A stretch of 64,000 nucleotides of DNA from Terana coerulea (taxonomy: Eukaryota > Basidiomycota > Agaricomycetes > Polyporales > Phanerochaetaceae), in NCBI GenBank assembly GCA_024811115.1, contig JAKOGH010000846.1, positions 99,753-163,752 of the forward strand. The letters are read 5' to 3'. How positions within the stretch are numbered: the stretch's first letter is position 1; the number at the start of each line of letters is the position of its first letter. The translations under genes and the position numbers were made by a program. The notes beneath the pieces are model-generated. The model saw nothing but the letters and a program-made list of their open reading frames with translations, was not told where the DNA came from and did no database searches. Below are positions 11,761-22,333 of this stretch, piece after piece.

Positions 11761-12981
11761 TACTGACCTAGCTCATTGACATCTTGAGGGTAAAAAGAAT
11801 AGGAGGGTTTTCCACTGTAGTTGTTTAGTTCACAGGATGCAACGCAACGTAGTTCACTAAGGTGATGAACGTACTGGTAAAAGTGGTGATTACGTGCTGT
11901 CATGCTGGGCCTTTGTGGCGGGATGAGAGAATAAGCGCTGCATATTGTGTGCTCATCAACGAGCGCCAAAGTACCTTCCAGGATTCGACCCGCGCCTTGA
12001 CAACGCTAAGTACGCCACAAGCAACGGCAGAATAATCTGTCCGCAGGACCAGTGCGGCTAGAGTGAGATCGCTTCGGAAGAAAATCACGAGGATCTGCGT
12101 GATGAAGCTGGTGCATACGGGAGCATTTATGGCTTCTTGGCACCATGGTGGTAGTAGCACTAGTAAGTACGGCGTTCTGTCGAGATGCAAAAATAAGTAC
12201 AGTGCAAAACACTCACGTAAATATGTGCAGGAGAATGCGACGTAAATTTGTTCTTGCACAGGCGTTGATTCTCTTAACAAGACATTGCTATTGAACGTAA
12301 GGGTGAGTAATAATAACATGATCTACTTATGGGCAGATTTGGGCAAATGATACCCGGCATTAACCGGCACACGTCATTTATTGCAGGCCGTCCTTCGTTG
12401 GACGCAATTTTGAGAAGTGCTGTGCCTTGCAGAAGCGTCGGTCAGGGATCTGCTTCCCCTGAGAGATAGGCCCTTCACACACCGCGGGCGAGAGAGGCAG
12501 ATTGCCCCCACGCCGAGCCACATGTTTCCAACATCTGCATTAGCGACATGCATCTATGAACAAGAGCTGCGGGAGCATTATTGCCTGGTCGGCTGATAAC
12601 TCCCATGTCGTGTCCAGATGAACAACTTCTGGAGTGTTGACGAACACTAGGATTGCCTTTCTTGGTATGTGCGATCAGGGGCAGGGACAGACAGTTTCGG
12701 CGCTTTGGCGTTGGTGGCTGTTTCCGAGACGACCTGTGCGAGCCCGACGGACGCAGCCTCATAGGCGGGCAAAGTCCATGACTGCTGCACAAAATCCCGT
12801 GCTTGGCTACAGAGCGTGGCGGGGTTGCTCTGATTGACTTGCACTGTTGACCCTATCTCCCGCAGTCGACGACCGCCACGCCGAACATTCCACCCAGCGT
12901 TACCGCCCGCTTTGACATCGGTTGTGCCCTTCGCGCGTTTCTGTCTTTCCCCACCACCAGCCAGTCTCCCTTGCCAGTGCC
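11761..12981. other. Unassigned region upstream of the G-alpha gene
   Basis: A minus-strand open frame at 11900-12319 encodes hydrophobic stretches (LYLFLHL, TSFITQILVIFF) and could include exons of an unrecognised membrane protein, perhaps an upstream part of the DUF202-like gene. No consistent splice model was found. Nothing recognisable lies from 12320 to 12981, apart from the presumed G-alpha promoter. Confidence 0.35.
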
Positions 12982-14922
12982 ATGGGCGTTGTATCGGACG
13001 TAGATCCCCTCGCTGCTGCTATTGCGCCGCCGCCGGACGAAACAGAAGTTCAGCGGTCGAAGCGGTTACAGGAGGAGGAGCATGCGCGGCGAGTCAGCGA
13101 GGAAATTGACGAGCAGATTAGGGAGGAGCGGGCTGCTTTGAAGAAGAAGACAAAACCTATCAAAGTTCTTCTGCTTGGGCAAAGCGAAAGTGGTGAGTAA
13201 AATATTTTCCATACTAGGCGAAAAACACAAGGCGCAATAGTGCCGTTGATCACACGAGACCAACGCCGTGCTGCTGCTTTGTTGTTTCGCCGATATTTGC
13301 TTTCAGTTGAGCTAATTGACTTTCGCAGGCAAATCGACGACTCTGAAGAGTAAGTGGGAGCCTGAAGATTTCGGGTGACGATACTGAATACCGGGTATTA
13401 GACTTCCAGCTTGCGTACGCAGCTAAAGCATGGGCGGAAGAACGCGTTGCATGGCGTACCGTCATCCAGCTCAATCTCATTCGAAACGTCATGACAATTC
13501 TGGATGTACTTGCTCAAGAGATGACCCCGTCTCCAGACGACGACACCAGCGATAGCGAGGAGGACTCTGTCCCCATACCCAAAGTAGAGTCTACCCTGCC
13601 ACCTCTCCCCTTCTCCGAGAAGCACCGAATCCTCAAGCTGCGGTTGTCTCCTCTGCGAAGTTTGAAGGGCGACCTCCAGGCTCGCTTAGGGGCATCCGAG
13701 AGTCCAGTGGATACTGGAAACCCGGAAGGCAAGTCCAAGACCCAAGATTTCTTCGTGCGCTCCAACGCAAGCTGGAAGTCCACGTTCCGCCCATCACGAC
13801 GCTCCGTCGAGAACACGCGCTCGCCACGGATAGACGAAGCCGAGACTGGAGACGTTCTGGCGAACTGCGCCGAAGACGTCAAGGCGCTCTGGGGTGACAG
13901 TGTCGTGCAGGAGATGCTCATGCGCAGAAAAGTCCGGATGGATCTCATGCCAGGCTTGTGAGTGGTTTGCGGTCGGCCTTGGTCTGGCCTCATTAACCTT
14001 GCGCCTAGCTTCCTGCACGACAAAGACATTGATCGAATCGCAAGACGTGACTACACACCCTCTGACGATGATGTTATCCGTGCACGACTGCGGACGCTGG
14101 GTGTGCAGGAACATAGAATGCTCCATGAGTCAGGTATACTTCTTACCAATAAACATCTGATTCCCACTTTCTAAACTTTGGTGTCACAGGTCCAGCGGCA
14201 GGAACGGAGTGGTATATTTACGACGTTGGTGGTTCTCGCACCCAGCGTCCGGCATGGTTCCCATACTTCGAGGACTGCAACGCCATTATCTTCCTGGCGC
14301 CGATCAGTTGCTTTGACGAGAAGCTGGCCGAGGACAGGCGGGTCAACCGGTTGGAAGACAGCTATCAACTCTGGAAGATGATATGCTCGAACAAGCTTCT
14401 ATCCAGGGTGCAGATCATCTTGTTCCTCAATAAGTGTGATTTGCGTGCGTCTTTCATACTAGTTGGCTTTATTATGGGACACTGACAGGATATCAAGTCG
14501 AAAAGAAGTTGAAAAGTGGTATACGCGTGCGAGACTACGTCCCGAGTTTTGGCGATCGTCCAAACGACGTACAGACCGTCGCGACATGTAAGCTGGGATT
14601 GTGTTGCGTCTTCCTCAGTTGCTGACTCTATCTCAACCTGAACAGACTTTGCTTCACACTTCAAAGAGATCGCAAAGCAACATACCTCTGCTCTGCGTCC
14701 TTTCCGTGTACATTTGACCTCCGTCGTCGTCAGTATTTTTCACGTTGAGGCTTCTGAAACTGCGTGCTGATGTTGGTTAACAGGACACCCAAGCTACTGC
14801 TCTCACCCTTGGTATCGGTACGTCGTATTCCAGTTGACGTTACCGCCATCTCTTAACGGCCCTTTCTTCCAGTCGGCGAGAGCATATTGCGTGCCCAACT
14901 CCGAGACGCTGACTTGTTGTAA
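12982..14922 (+). CDS. Divergent heterotrimeric G-protein alpha subunit
   Basis: G-alpha binds GTP downstream of seven-span receptors. Nine exons fit with canonical borders: 12982-13192, 13329-13349, 13402-13957, 14009-14133, 14190-14444, 14489-14587, 14646-14728, 14784-14817 and 14873-14922. The P-loop is GQSESGKSTTLKNFQL, with Gln where GxGESGKS has the third position. Switch I region: RDYTPSDDDVIRARLRTLGV. Switch II: YDVGGSR, so the catalytic Gln of DVGGQR is Ser. The FLAPISCFDEKLAEDRRVNR segment and NKCDL are well conserved. The G5 loop reads TSVVDTQAT in place of TCATDT. A long acidic, Ser-rich insertion of about 90 residues sits in the helical domain, between residues about 110 and 200. 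There is no N-terminal MGCxxS motif (it begins MGVVSD), so Gly2 myristoylation is possible but the usual palmitoylated Cys is absent. The frame is intact. It belongs to the expanded non-canonical G-alphas of Agaricomycetes. Confidence 0.88.
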
Positions 14923-15366
14923 TTTTAATACTCGCTCTATCTATCAGTACGTTGCAGCAGGTTCTTCACCGTTGTGCCGTACATTAACGCTATCATACAG
15001 TGCTATATATTGAAGGTCCCAGAATCATTATCGTGGTTTCAGTCTATCTAATTGCTCGCGCGTCTCGCTTTGTATTCACTTCGATGTAGCCCTCGTAATA
15101 AATTTCGGTGTTCTCTAAATGTCGACGAGATGCTGAGCATCTAATTTAATTGTGGACATGTGCGGTTTCTGAAATTCGAACCACAGAGTCGGACAGTAGC
15201 TACGGACACAGATCGGTGGCAACTGAGCATTGGAGCTACTGTATAGATTGCTTGAAGAATTGGTGAGACTTTCGTCGACTCACTGGTGGCACTGAGTGTT
15301 AGCGGATGGTAGTAAGTTGCAGCGCGGATGATTAGAACTTGTGTAGTTAGTACAGCATTCGGCGCG
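14923..15366. other. Intergenic region
   Basis: This is the 3' flank of the G-alpha gene, AT-rich, up to the left target duplication of the hAT-like element. No gene is seen. Confidence 0.6.
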
Positions 15367-15374
15367 GCCCGTGG

Positions 15375-16116
15375 TAAGGCTCCAACCCTTTACTTTACCT
15401 TTACAAAATATTTGTAGTTAAAGAGTAAAGAGTAAATAAAGGGTATTAAACAGTTTATAAAGAGTAAAGACTAGTTTATAGAGTGTTTCCGCACCAAGTC
15501 CAGGGCTGTAGAAAGTATAGTTACCTACAAAGCCACAAATGAATTCTCAGATTTTCTACTACCTCTGTTGCGGTGTGGTTCAATGAGAAGGAGGTCTTCT
15601 TGTCGATGTCAGCTTGAAAGCAGAACAGTTTTGCTTGCGCGGCGGGACGGCGGCTGCTGGGCTGAATCCAAGAGCAAATTTTCAAGACTCAGAAGTTGTT
15701 CAGGAAAGAGCGATGTCAGGAGTGTCTCAGTAGCCTCCTATCAACTATTAGCAGCAACTATCACTGCTGACGTGCACCCTTACGAAGATGTTGGTTCAGC
15801 GTTGAACGAGCACCTAGGCGGGGCAATATCTCCGAGCTTTATCCGCCACTCGCTGCAGCGCATCCGAGTCTGTGCTGCGTGTTTGAACTTGTCCAAGATG
15901 TCGGCATGATCAGACATGTTGTTGCTGCACAACAGTCTACACCTACATTATTGTCTGGACGCTTGCAGCAATGAACTATGTGCCCCAGGCGATACCCTTT
16001 ACATACTCTTTACTAAACAGTTTACACCCCTTTACGGCCGTTTTGTAGTTTAAAGGTAAAGGTAAAGAGTTGTAAAGGGTTTAAAAGAGTAATTAAAGTA
16101 AATGGTTGGAGCCTTA
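15375..16116. mobile_element. Non-autonomous hAT-like element (MITE-type), 742 bases
   Basis: The ends are inverted repeats: TAAGGCTCCAACC at the left edge is matched by GGTTGGAGCCTTA at the right edge, extending imperfectly with TTTACTTTA. The element is flanked by a perfect 8-base direct repeat, GCCCGTGG, at 15367-15374 and 16117-16124. Eight-base target duplications are the hallmark of the hAT superfamily. Inside both ends are many CTTTAC/GTAAAG hexamers, as expected for subterminal transposase-binding repeats. An open frame of 113 codons in the middle (15568-15909) shows no transposase motif, so mobility would need an enzyme supplied elsewhere. The perfect target duplications suggest a fairly recent insertion. 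Confidence 0.85.
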
Positions 16117-16191
16117 GCCCGTGGGCTACCCAGCACTTGCAGTAGTGCTAGCTGACATGAGAAACAAAAACACGATAGATCCTGTTCTACA

Positions 16192-16281
16192 CGCTGCCAG
16201 CAGGATTTGAACCTACGCGGGCAATGCCCAAGTGATAGTGAGAATTCAAATCACTCGCCTTAACGACTCGGCCATAGCAGC
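16192..16281 (-). tRNA. tRNA-Ser(UGA) with short intron
   Basis: Read on the minus strand, the 7-base acceptor stem GCTGCTA pairs with TGGCAGC (one G-U-type pair). The D arm is GCCGAGTCGTTAAGGC. The anticodon stem is AGTGA/TCACT with loop TTTGAA, interrupted after position 37 by about 8 bases. The long type-II variable arm is TGGGC...GCCCG, and the T arm carries GGTTCAAATCC. Anticodon TGA and the long variable arm match eukaryotic tRNA-Ser(UGA). The discriminator base is G. Confidence 0.9.
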
Positions 16282-16609
16282 TTGGGGAACGCGGATTGTG
16301 GCCAAATATTAATGACTCGGCCCCGGGCCGCTAATCTGCCTCCAGACTTTGGTGATGATTCCTTCCCATTGAGAGCGGGAGCTCTTTTTCCGGGACAGAC
16401 ACCTCCAAAACTTTCCTTTCGCTATTTTTTCACTGAAATTATTAGTCTACAATCAGCGCTGTGAAGGAATAGCTGGACGGCTATGACTCGGTTATACAAC
16501 ACACCAGAATGTGAGTGCCTGCCCTAAACTATGACTAGCGCTCGCCATAAAATTTGAGATCGATGCATTCAAGTTCAAGCTTGCTCAACTTCCCTATACT
16601 TCGTTCGCA

Positions 16610-17665
16610 ATGTCTGTCAACTTCACCAAGCTCGAGGCCCATCTCACCACCCGTTCCTACGTCGAAGGGTGAGTTTCTGTCTCCGTTCATGACTTGCTTA
16701 GTTCTGCGCGACATGATGATCCTCTGCTATGGTCCGTGTTTCCAAGAAGCGACTAGACACCGCTGCTCCAACATGCCGACACCATTTTTACCTAGCCTTC
16801 TGATCTATACTGCATCTAAGTCTTTGTGAATCTCCTTGCTGACCATTTTCTTAGATACACCGCGTCCCAGGCCGATGTCGCCGTTTTCAAGGCCATCACT
16901 GCCGCCCCCGAGGCAGCTCTTGTCAGCGTGAACCGCTGGTACAACCACATAAAGTCCTACCAGTCCGAGTTCGACACTCTCCCCGGCTCCAGCGCTGCCG
17001 GTGAGGCTTTCTTGGGTGGCGCCGCTGCCTCCGCTGCTCCCGCTGCCGCGGCTGAGGACGACGACGAGGACGTTGACCTCTTCGGCTCCGACGATGAGGG
17101 AGGATGCGGAGGCCGAGCGCATCAAGGCTGAACGTGTCGCCGCCTACCAGGCCAAGAAGGCTAACAAGCCCAAGGTCGCCGCCAAGGTTCGCACTACATT
17201 CCCAATCTGTACCACATCCTGTATACTCTGCCCTACATGTATATACCTGTGTCCAAGAACAATATTGTTGACATCTCGCCTTGTTATGATTCTGTAGTCC
17301 GTCGTTACGTTCGAGGTCAAGCCATGGGACGATGAGACCGACATGGCTGAGCTCGAGAAGAACGTCCGTTCCATCGAGATGCCTGGACTGGTCTGGGGTG
17401 CCTCCAAGCTCGTCCCCATTGGCTACGGTATCAAGAAGCTCCAAATCACCCTTGTCGTCGGTGCGTAGCAAGTATTTGTTTGATTCGCGAAATGCTGATG
17501 AAGTTATCTCTCAGAGGATGAGCTTGTCTCCCTGGAGGACCTCCAGGACAAAGTCGCTGAACTTGAGGATTATGTCCAGAGCACCGATGTTGCTGCCATG
17601 CAAAGTGAGGCTTATCGTCTTTGGCGACTCTACCAGAGAACTAATGATCTTTTGCAGAGCTTTAA
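16610..17665 (+). CDS. EFB1: Translation elongation factor eEF1B, GDP/GTP exchange subunit
   Basis: This subunit recharges eEF1A with GTP during translation elongation. Exons: 16610-16668, 16855-17186, 17298-17460, 17515-17604 and 17658-17665. The N-terminus ([20 protein letters not shown]) has the GST-C-like fold of the family. The acidic linker [15 protein letters not shown] is followed by [19 protein letters not shown]. The catalytic exchange domain follows: [35 protein letters not shown], and the end VAAMQKL. The length, about 215 residues, is usual. A single extra G in the run at 17098-17100, exactly after SDDE, puts the conserved linker out of frame; two Gs would restore it. As this is normally an essential gene and everything else is perfect, a consensus error is likely. 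Confidence 0.92.
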
Positions 17666-18209
17666 ACGTCAAGTTCCATGTACATTGCTGTCGTATCTTG
17701 GGTCGTCGGGGTGTATTAGAGATTGTTCACAACTGTAGCCGGAAACAAATCCAAATGTAGTTCTATGACATTGCACTAGTATTCATTCCATCCACAAACA
17801 CGAAACGGAAGAGCGCGTCTACGAAACCCTCATTCCCTCTGGAGTCTGAACAACCTTATCACCCAGCCAAAAAATGACCCGAGCCCGGGGCCCCGACCAG
17901 CAAGCACGAAGACCATACACCACCCGTACGAGGGAGAGCGAGGCTTCCACATCGTCAGCAACGGGAGTTTACTGTATGCTTTTGGCATCAGTGTCGACCT
18001 TCACATAGCTGCTTACAATAGTCTGCAGGCGTCCAAGAACTTCGGAGCTCTAAATCGTTAGGGCTAAGTCTCGATACATTTATGCAGGTGCTACATCTTC
18101 GAAAACAAGCGCAGTACTATAGACAGCAGGAGAAGGGAATGACATCCACCATACAGCAACGAGCAAATGCCCGTGGGAATATGAGCCAGGCATTTGTTCC
18201 TTGAGCAAG
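17666..18209. other. Intergenic region between convergent genes
   Basis: No gene is seen. This space holds the 3' ends of the eEF1B gene and of the minus-strand unknown gene that stops at 18210. Confidence 0.6.
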
Positions 18210-18862
18210 CTAAGCTGCTTGAGCAGGGGGAATGTAGCAGAGAACAGGCTGCCAACTCCCTTTGGACACGTGCCTGAGCTGCAGGAGGTACAGATTCTCG
18301 AAAGGAACGCCCCCAATTGGCAATCCGCCGTTGCTTACGACTTCTTCCATGTCCTGCCATTCCGATGAGCTCTGAATACGACGCAGCGATTGCGTGCGTT
18401 CAGAAGCTACTTACATCGTAGAACAACCTGACTGACTGGGCGACCTTATGAGCAAAGTACGCCTTGTTACGGCAGTTTGCCTGGTGCGTGTGGTCGAACT
18501 GATGAATGGCTTTGACATCTTGCCAGCTCTCATATCCCGGCCACTTGGAACACAGATCAAGGTCTACACGGACACTGCAAGAACAAAAAGGCGGGCGTAC
18601 CAGGATCCGCATTCCAACTCTGGTGGCCGTGTGACTGAGAGTCGGAAAGGTCTGCGCATCGTCAAGCGTATGCGGAGGAGCAAGCAGGGCGTCTTGCAGA
18701 CGAATTCCGGGGTGGCCTCCGACTGAAAAGACCAGGCCGGCCAAGGGAACAAACTGTGTTTGACCAGGGGGGAAGTACATAGACACGTTGGGCAACAACT
18801 GGTCCCGGCAGTGGTATACCAGGAAAGTCAGCCACGGTATGAGTTGCGGGTTGTGCAGCCAT
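18210..18862 (-). CDS. Unknown protein, paralog 1 of a local pair
   Basis: Family not recognised. Exons run from 18862 to about 18605, then about 18547 to the donor near 18415, then 18371-18210. The N-terminus has a VADFPGIPLP stretch. The middle holds GQTQFVPLAGLVFSVGG, then LLAPPHTLDDAQTFPTLSH, then WPGYESWQDVKAI and AHKVAQSVRLFYD. The end is VPFENLYLLQLRHVSKGSWQ. Each block aligns with the gene at 20883-21535, and the intron positions match. A one-base shift is needed at the three-C run 18804-18806 to join the first block to the second. There is no signal peptide or membrane span. The conservation between paralogs, including exon borders, supports real coding sequence. Confidence 0.65.
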
Positions 18863-19920
18863 GGTCTGTAAGACCTGTGAGCAAGCTTGTCTGTGATGAG
18901 GATAGAATGCTTTACTCACTCTCGCTCTGAAAAAAACTAATGGATGCCTAGCTCTGAGGTAAAGCTGCGATCTTCAGTATCGGTTCGCCGAGGATGAGAG
19001 CTTGGTGACCTGAAGCCCAGGGCATTGCCTGCATATTTATACTGCACTTTCTGGACGGTCTGCAGTGAGTGCCAACCAACTCACCGAGCACGCACAGTGC
19101 TTCACAAGGGTCCCGCACAAGGGTCCACCGTAACCGTACGCCTCTTGCGCTTAGTAACGCCACCGCAATTTCATCGCGGAGTGCTATTGAGCGTCTGGTA
19201 AACCGCAGAAGGCCATCGCATACAGCACTGAAACCGACCAGAATTTGTGAGCACGGACGAGAAGACACCGCGCGCCGCTGGCAGTACCTGAACCTTATCC
19301 AGAACCCTATGCAGCGCCATGCAATATCATATATAAGATGAACGTGAGCATCCTGGAAAGTAAAGTTACTGGCTGGAAGAGGATGCCCTCGCGGTGCATT
19401 TTGATTTCGAGCCCATGATACGGTGTTTGGTATGAATGAACGGGAACTAATGGACGTCACTAAAGTCAGACATGTACCACGAGTACTACAGGCGCGTTGA
19501 GAGCTGTGCGCACGATGCTGCAACTTCTCAAGTTGGGTGACCGAACTTGTAGTTGGTCGTAAGGTTCCAATAGCCGTATGTTCATGGTACAAGGGTCCAG
19601 CGGTCATCAAGAGGTTTAGCGACTGTTTTAAGCTTAGCGCCTACGTTGATTTCATCTAAGCAATGCGGAAGCATCGCGGGAGCCCGAAAAAGTACCCGTG
19701 GCCTGAAATTGACTGTGGTGTTAACATAGACCGAGATCGTGACTACCAGATTCAGAAGATGCTCACCTCTCCGCGGCGTCTGGCAGGACTTGAATCTTAT
19801 GAAGGCCCGGGACCCTAAGCAGCGCTCAATCTGCACAAGTCACCTTCTTGACCATGCCTGTCTCAAGTTTGGTTCTCTTGGAGTGGGGCAACTTGCTGCT
19901 ACTGTACACCACTTGGGAAT
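18863..19920. other. Unassigned region between unknown genes
   Basis: No gene model is supported. On the minus strand, a stretch at about 18950-19130 and another at about 19590-19700 read like short coding pieces (both contain RWTLV). No splice sites joined them convincingly. They could be 5' exons or remnants of the local gene family. Confidence 0.4.
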
Positions 19921-20754
19921 CTATCTGCCAATGGCAGCGTAGATATCTGCATTCGACTCGGGGAGACCAATCTCGGTGCTGCCAGTGTCAGTCTTGACAT
20001 CGCCGTCGTCGAAGTTGTAAGCGCAGCACGACATTTCCATGGTAAGAATTTGCTGCTCAGTCGGGCTGAGATTGAGATATACGCACTAAACCATCAGCTT
20101 CAACGGCAAGACCGATGAGCGAGAGCGACGCTCACTTGAACCGATAGAGTCTCCCAAAACTCTAAGGAACCATAGATCCAATCGCTAACGGTATTATGTT
20201 TTGAGTTTGTACCAGTGCAAGACCCTGTAAATTACAACACGCGCACCGTGCATCAGCCTTGACGCTTTTCACATTCATTTGGCGTACAGCGGTCCGAGAC
20301 GTAGACTGGTTTGATTGGTTCGAAATATGATCGGTCACATAGAGGACGGCATGAGGCACCGGCCAGTGCACGCTGGTGAGAATTCTGCAACCCCGAACAT
20401 GCCAGTCAGTTAATCAAGAACATGCGGGGCTGCGCTTACCCGCAAGGAAGAGAGTCTCATACGCCTGGTCGGTATCAACACGTTGACCGCAAGGGGCAAA
20501 CGACATAGGTGACGACGGATACCGGCATGCTAAGCAGATAGCCTTCAAGCTTGACATACGAGAAGCTGGCGCAGAGCGCTCGATAGAGGAGAAGGTACAC
20601 AGAAGGTGCCATATTGACCCTTACGATACGAGAAGGCCTGAACAACATCATCAGTAATGCCCGAATCTTTCGCTAAACAGAACAACAGACCTCCGTTGCC
20701 AGAATAACCAAAACAGCTCATCTGCCACATCTGGGAAGGCAATCGCATGGCCAT
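19921..20754 (-). CDS. Unknown multi-exon protein between the paralog pair
   Basis: Family not recognised. The likely first exon (from 20754) reads FGYSGNGGLLFCLAKDSGIT and ends at a GTAAGG donor. Later pieces include FAPCGQRVDTDQAYETLFLA near 20450, VHWPVPHAVLYVTDHISNQS near 20345, an exon with WIYGSLEFWETLSVQ near 20170-20110, and a last exon ending EIGLPESNADIYAAIGR with its stop at 19921. Splice sites are clear for the last two introns (GTGAGC donor, TTTAG acceptor) but not for the middle, where the frames do not join cleanly. It lies between two paralogs on the same strand and shares no obvious sequence with them. Confidence 0.5.
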
Positions 20755-20882
20755 AATTTCAAACAGACGGCATTTTATGGGATGACAAATGAACGCAACA
20801 CGGGGACGGGGAGAGCATACAGATAGGACGTAGACGGGTTATAGCTGACAAGGTAAGAGGCGGACGATGGGCGGGGAGCGCT

Positions 20883-21535
20883 CTACGCTGCGGTTTCTTG
20901 CTCAATGAGGCAAAGAACAGGCTGCCAGCTCCCCGCGGACACATGCCTAGCCTCAAGGAGGTGCAAGCACTCGAATGGCGCATCCGAAAGCGCCATATCC
21001 CCCGACTGAAGGTTTGACATCTTGCATATCCTACCATTGCGTGGGTTCAGCTCGCCCCATTTCGTCGGAAGACCAATAAACTTACTTCGTAGAACTGGCG
21101 GACGGAACGCGCGACCTGGTGAGCTATGTGCGCCTTGTTACGAGGCATCCTCTGGGTTGAATAGTCGTTCAGATTGATGGCGTTGACATGCTGCCAAGAG
21201 TCGTACCCGGGCCACTGGATGGCTAATTAGCTACTGCATTAAGCGGATATCGGGCGGTGAGGGGTAGCCTACCAGAATGCGCAAAGTCACGCGACTCCCA
21301 CTACCGCTGAGCGACGGAAAGGTCTCTGCGTCGTCCAATGCTGCAGGAGGAGACATCAGTGCACTGTTCAGGGGCAGTCCCTGTCGGCCGCCGACAAAAA
21401 CGGTACACTGGGCAAAGGCTGAAAGTTGGCCTGCCCAGCGGCGGTGAAGACCTGCTGAGGAACGACCGTAATCCTGGGCGGGTCAATTTGGAGTCCAGGG
21501 AAGTCTTGGATGTCATGATAGATGGTTTCCGTCAT
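20883..21535 (-). CDS. Unknown protein, paralog 2 of a local pair
   Basis: Same unrecognised family as 18210-18862. Exons are 21535-21273, 21214-21086 and 21020-20883. Matching blocks: QDFPGLQIDPP, GQANFQPLPSV, FVGGRQGLPLNSALMSPPAA, LDDAETFPSLSGSGSRVTL, WPGYDSWQHVNAI, AHQVARSVRQFYE, and the end FECLHLLEARHVSAGSWQPV. A one-base gap in the five-A run at 21396-21400 (plus strand) breaks the frame between the PLPSV and FVGG blocks; six would restore it. Intron positions are those of paralog 1. A further 5' exon may exist near 21600 (VFGVSHRYYGAEH), but its frame does not fit a simple join. Confidence 0.65.
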
Positions 21536-22333
21536 AATCTGTAATGTTTCGTGAGCACCACAGGTACGGTCATAAACTTCCAGTCACTTACAGTTCGAAC
21601 AAGCAAACTCTGGGAGTAGAGTTAGGCGAAATTGAAGGGGGTGTTCGGCGCCGTAATAACGATGGCTGACTCCAAAGACAGGCTTCTGAAAACACCGGCT
21701 CAATGGTTTGAAATAGTGCGCCCGCTCATACTATATGCTAACTGTGCTCGACCACGGAGTCTCGTCGATGCACACCAACACCTTCCTGATATGCGCGGTT
21801 ACAAGGGTCCAGCATAGGGTCTGAGCTTCTTGCCGCCTGTTGCTCATCTCCAGCGCGGCGCGGAGTATGGGAAGAGCCTGGAAGGTGTCTGCGGTCACAA
21901 GTTAGTGTTCGGCGTGAACTATATCGAGACCCAGTTAGTGAGACACGCACCTCATTGTCGCTTGGGATCCTTGGACCCTAAGGAGGACCCTGAGCAGGGT
22001 TGGGCGCCACGCGAGCAATATCGGCCTGTCTTACGTGAGTTTGACCTTTGTCCTTGCCCTCTCGGGCCGTGGGCCTACGCTGCGAGTCATGCCTCTGCCA
22101 CGTGCAGTACACTGTTCATACTATGTGATGTGAGCACACCGTATCACCGGACAGGTCGCCAGATCATGAAAGGCAAGTGAAAATTTGGAGTATGCTGCAG
22201 CGGACCTGAAAGATGGAACAATGGTAGGGTATATTAGGTCCCGAAAACGATTAATAGCAAACAAACTGCGCAAGTCAGACAACATCAACTCGACACCAAC
22301 TGAAGGCCCAATGCCACCCTCCCTAACCATTGC
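21536..22333. other. Intergenic region
   Basis: Apart from the possible 5' exon of paralog 2 near 21590-21680, nothing here can be supported. The right part is the 3' flank of the DUF7729 gene. Confidence 0.5.

Noticed and set aside
15375..16116. CCCTTTAC-like repeats taken as interstitial telomere sequence
   Set aside because: Fungal telomere repeats are TTAGGG-like; these hexamers are irregular and confined to the ends of an element with inverted repeats and target duplications.
17085..17110. Programmed frameshift in eEF1B
   Set aside because: No slippery heptamer or pseudoknot is evident and the family is not known for frameshifting; an extra G is simpler.
19100..21815. Three occurrences of ACAAGGGTCC(A/C) as a dispersed repeat
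   Set aside because: Only about 11 bases are shared and flanks differ; too short to call a repeat.
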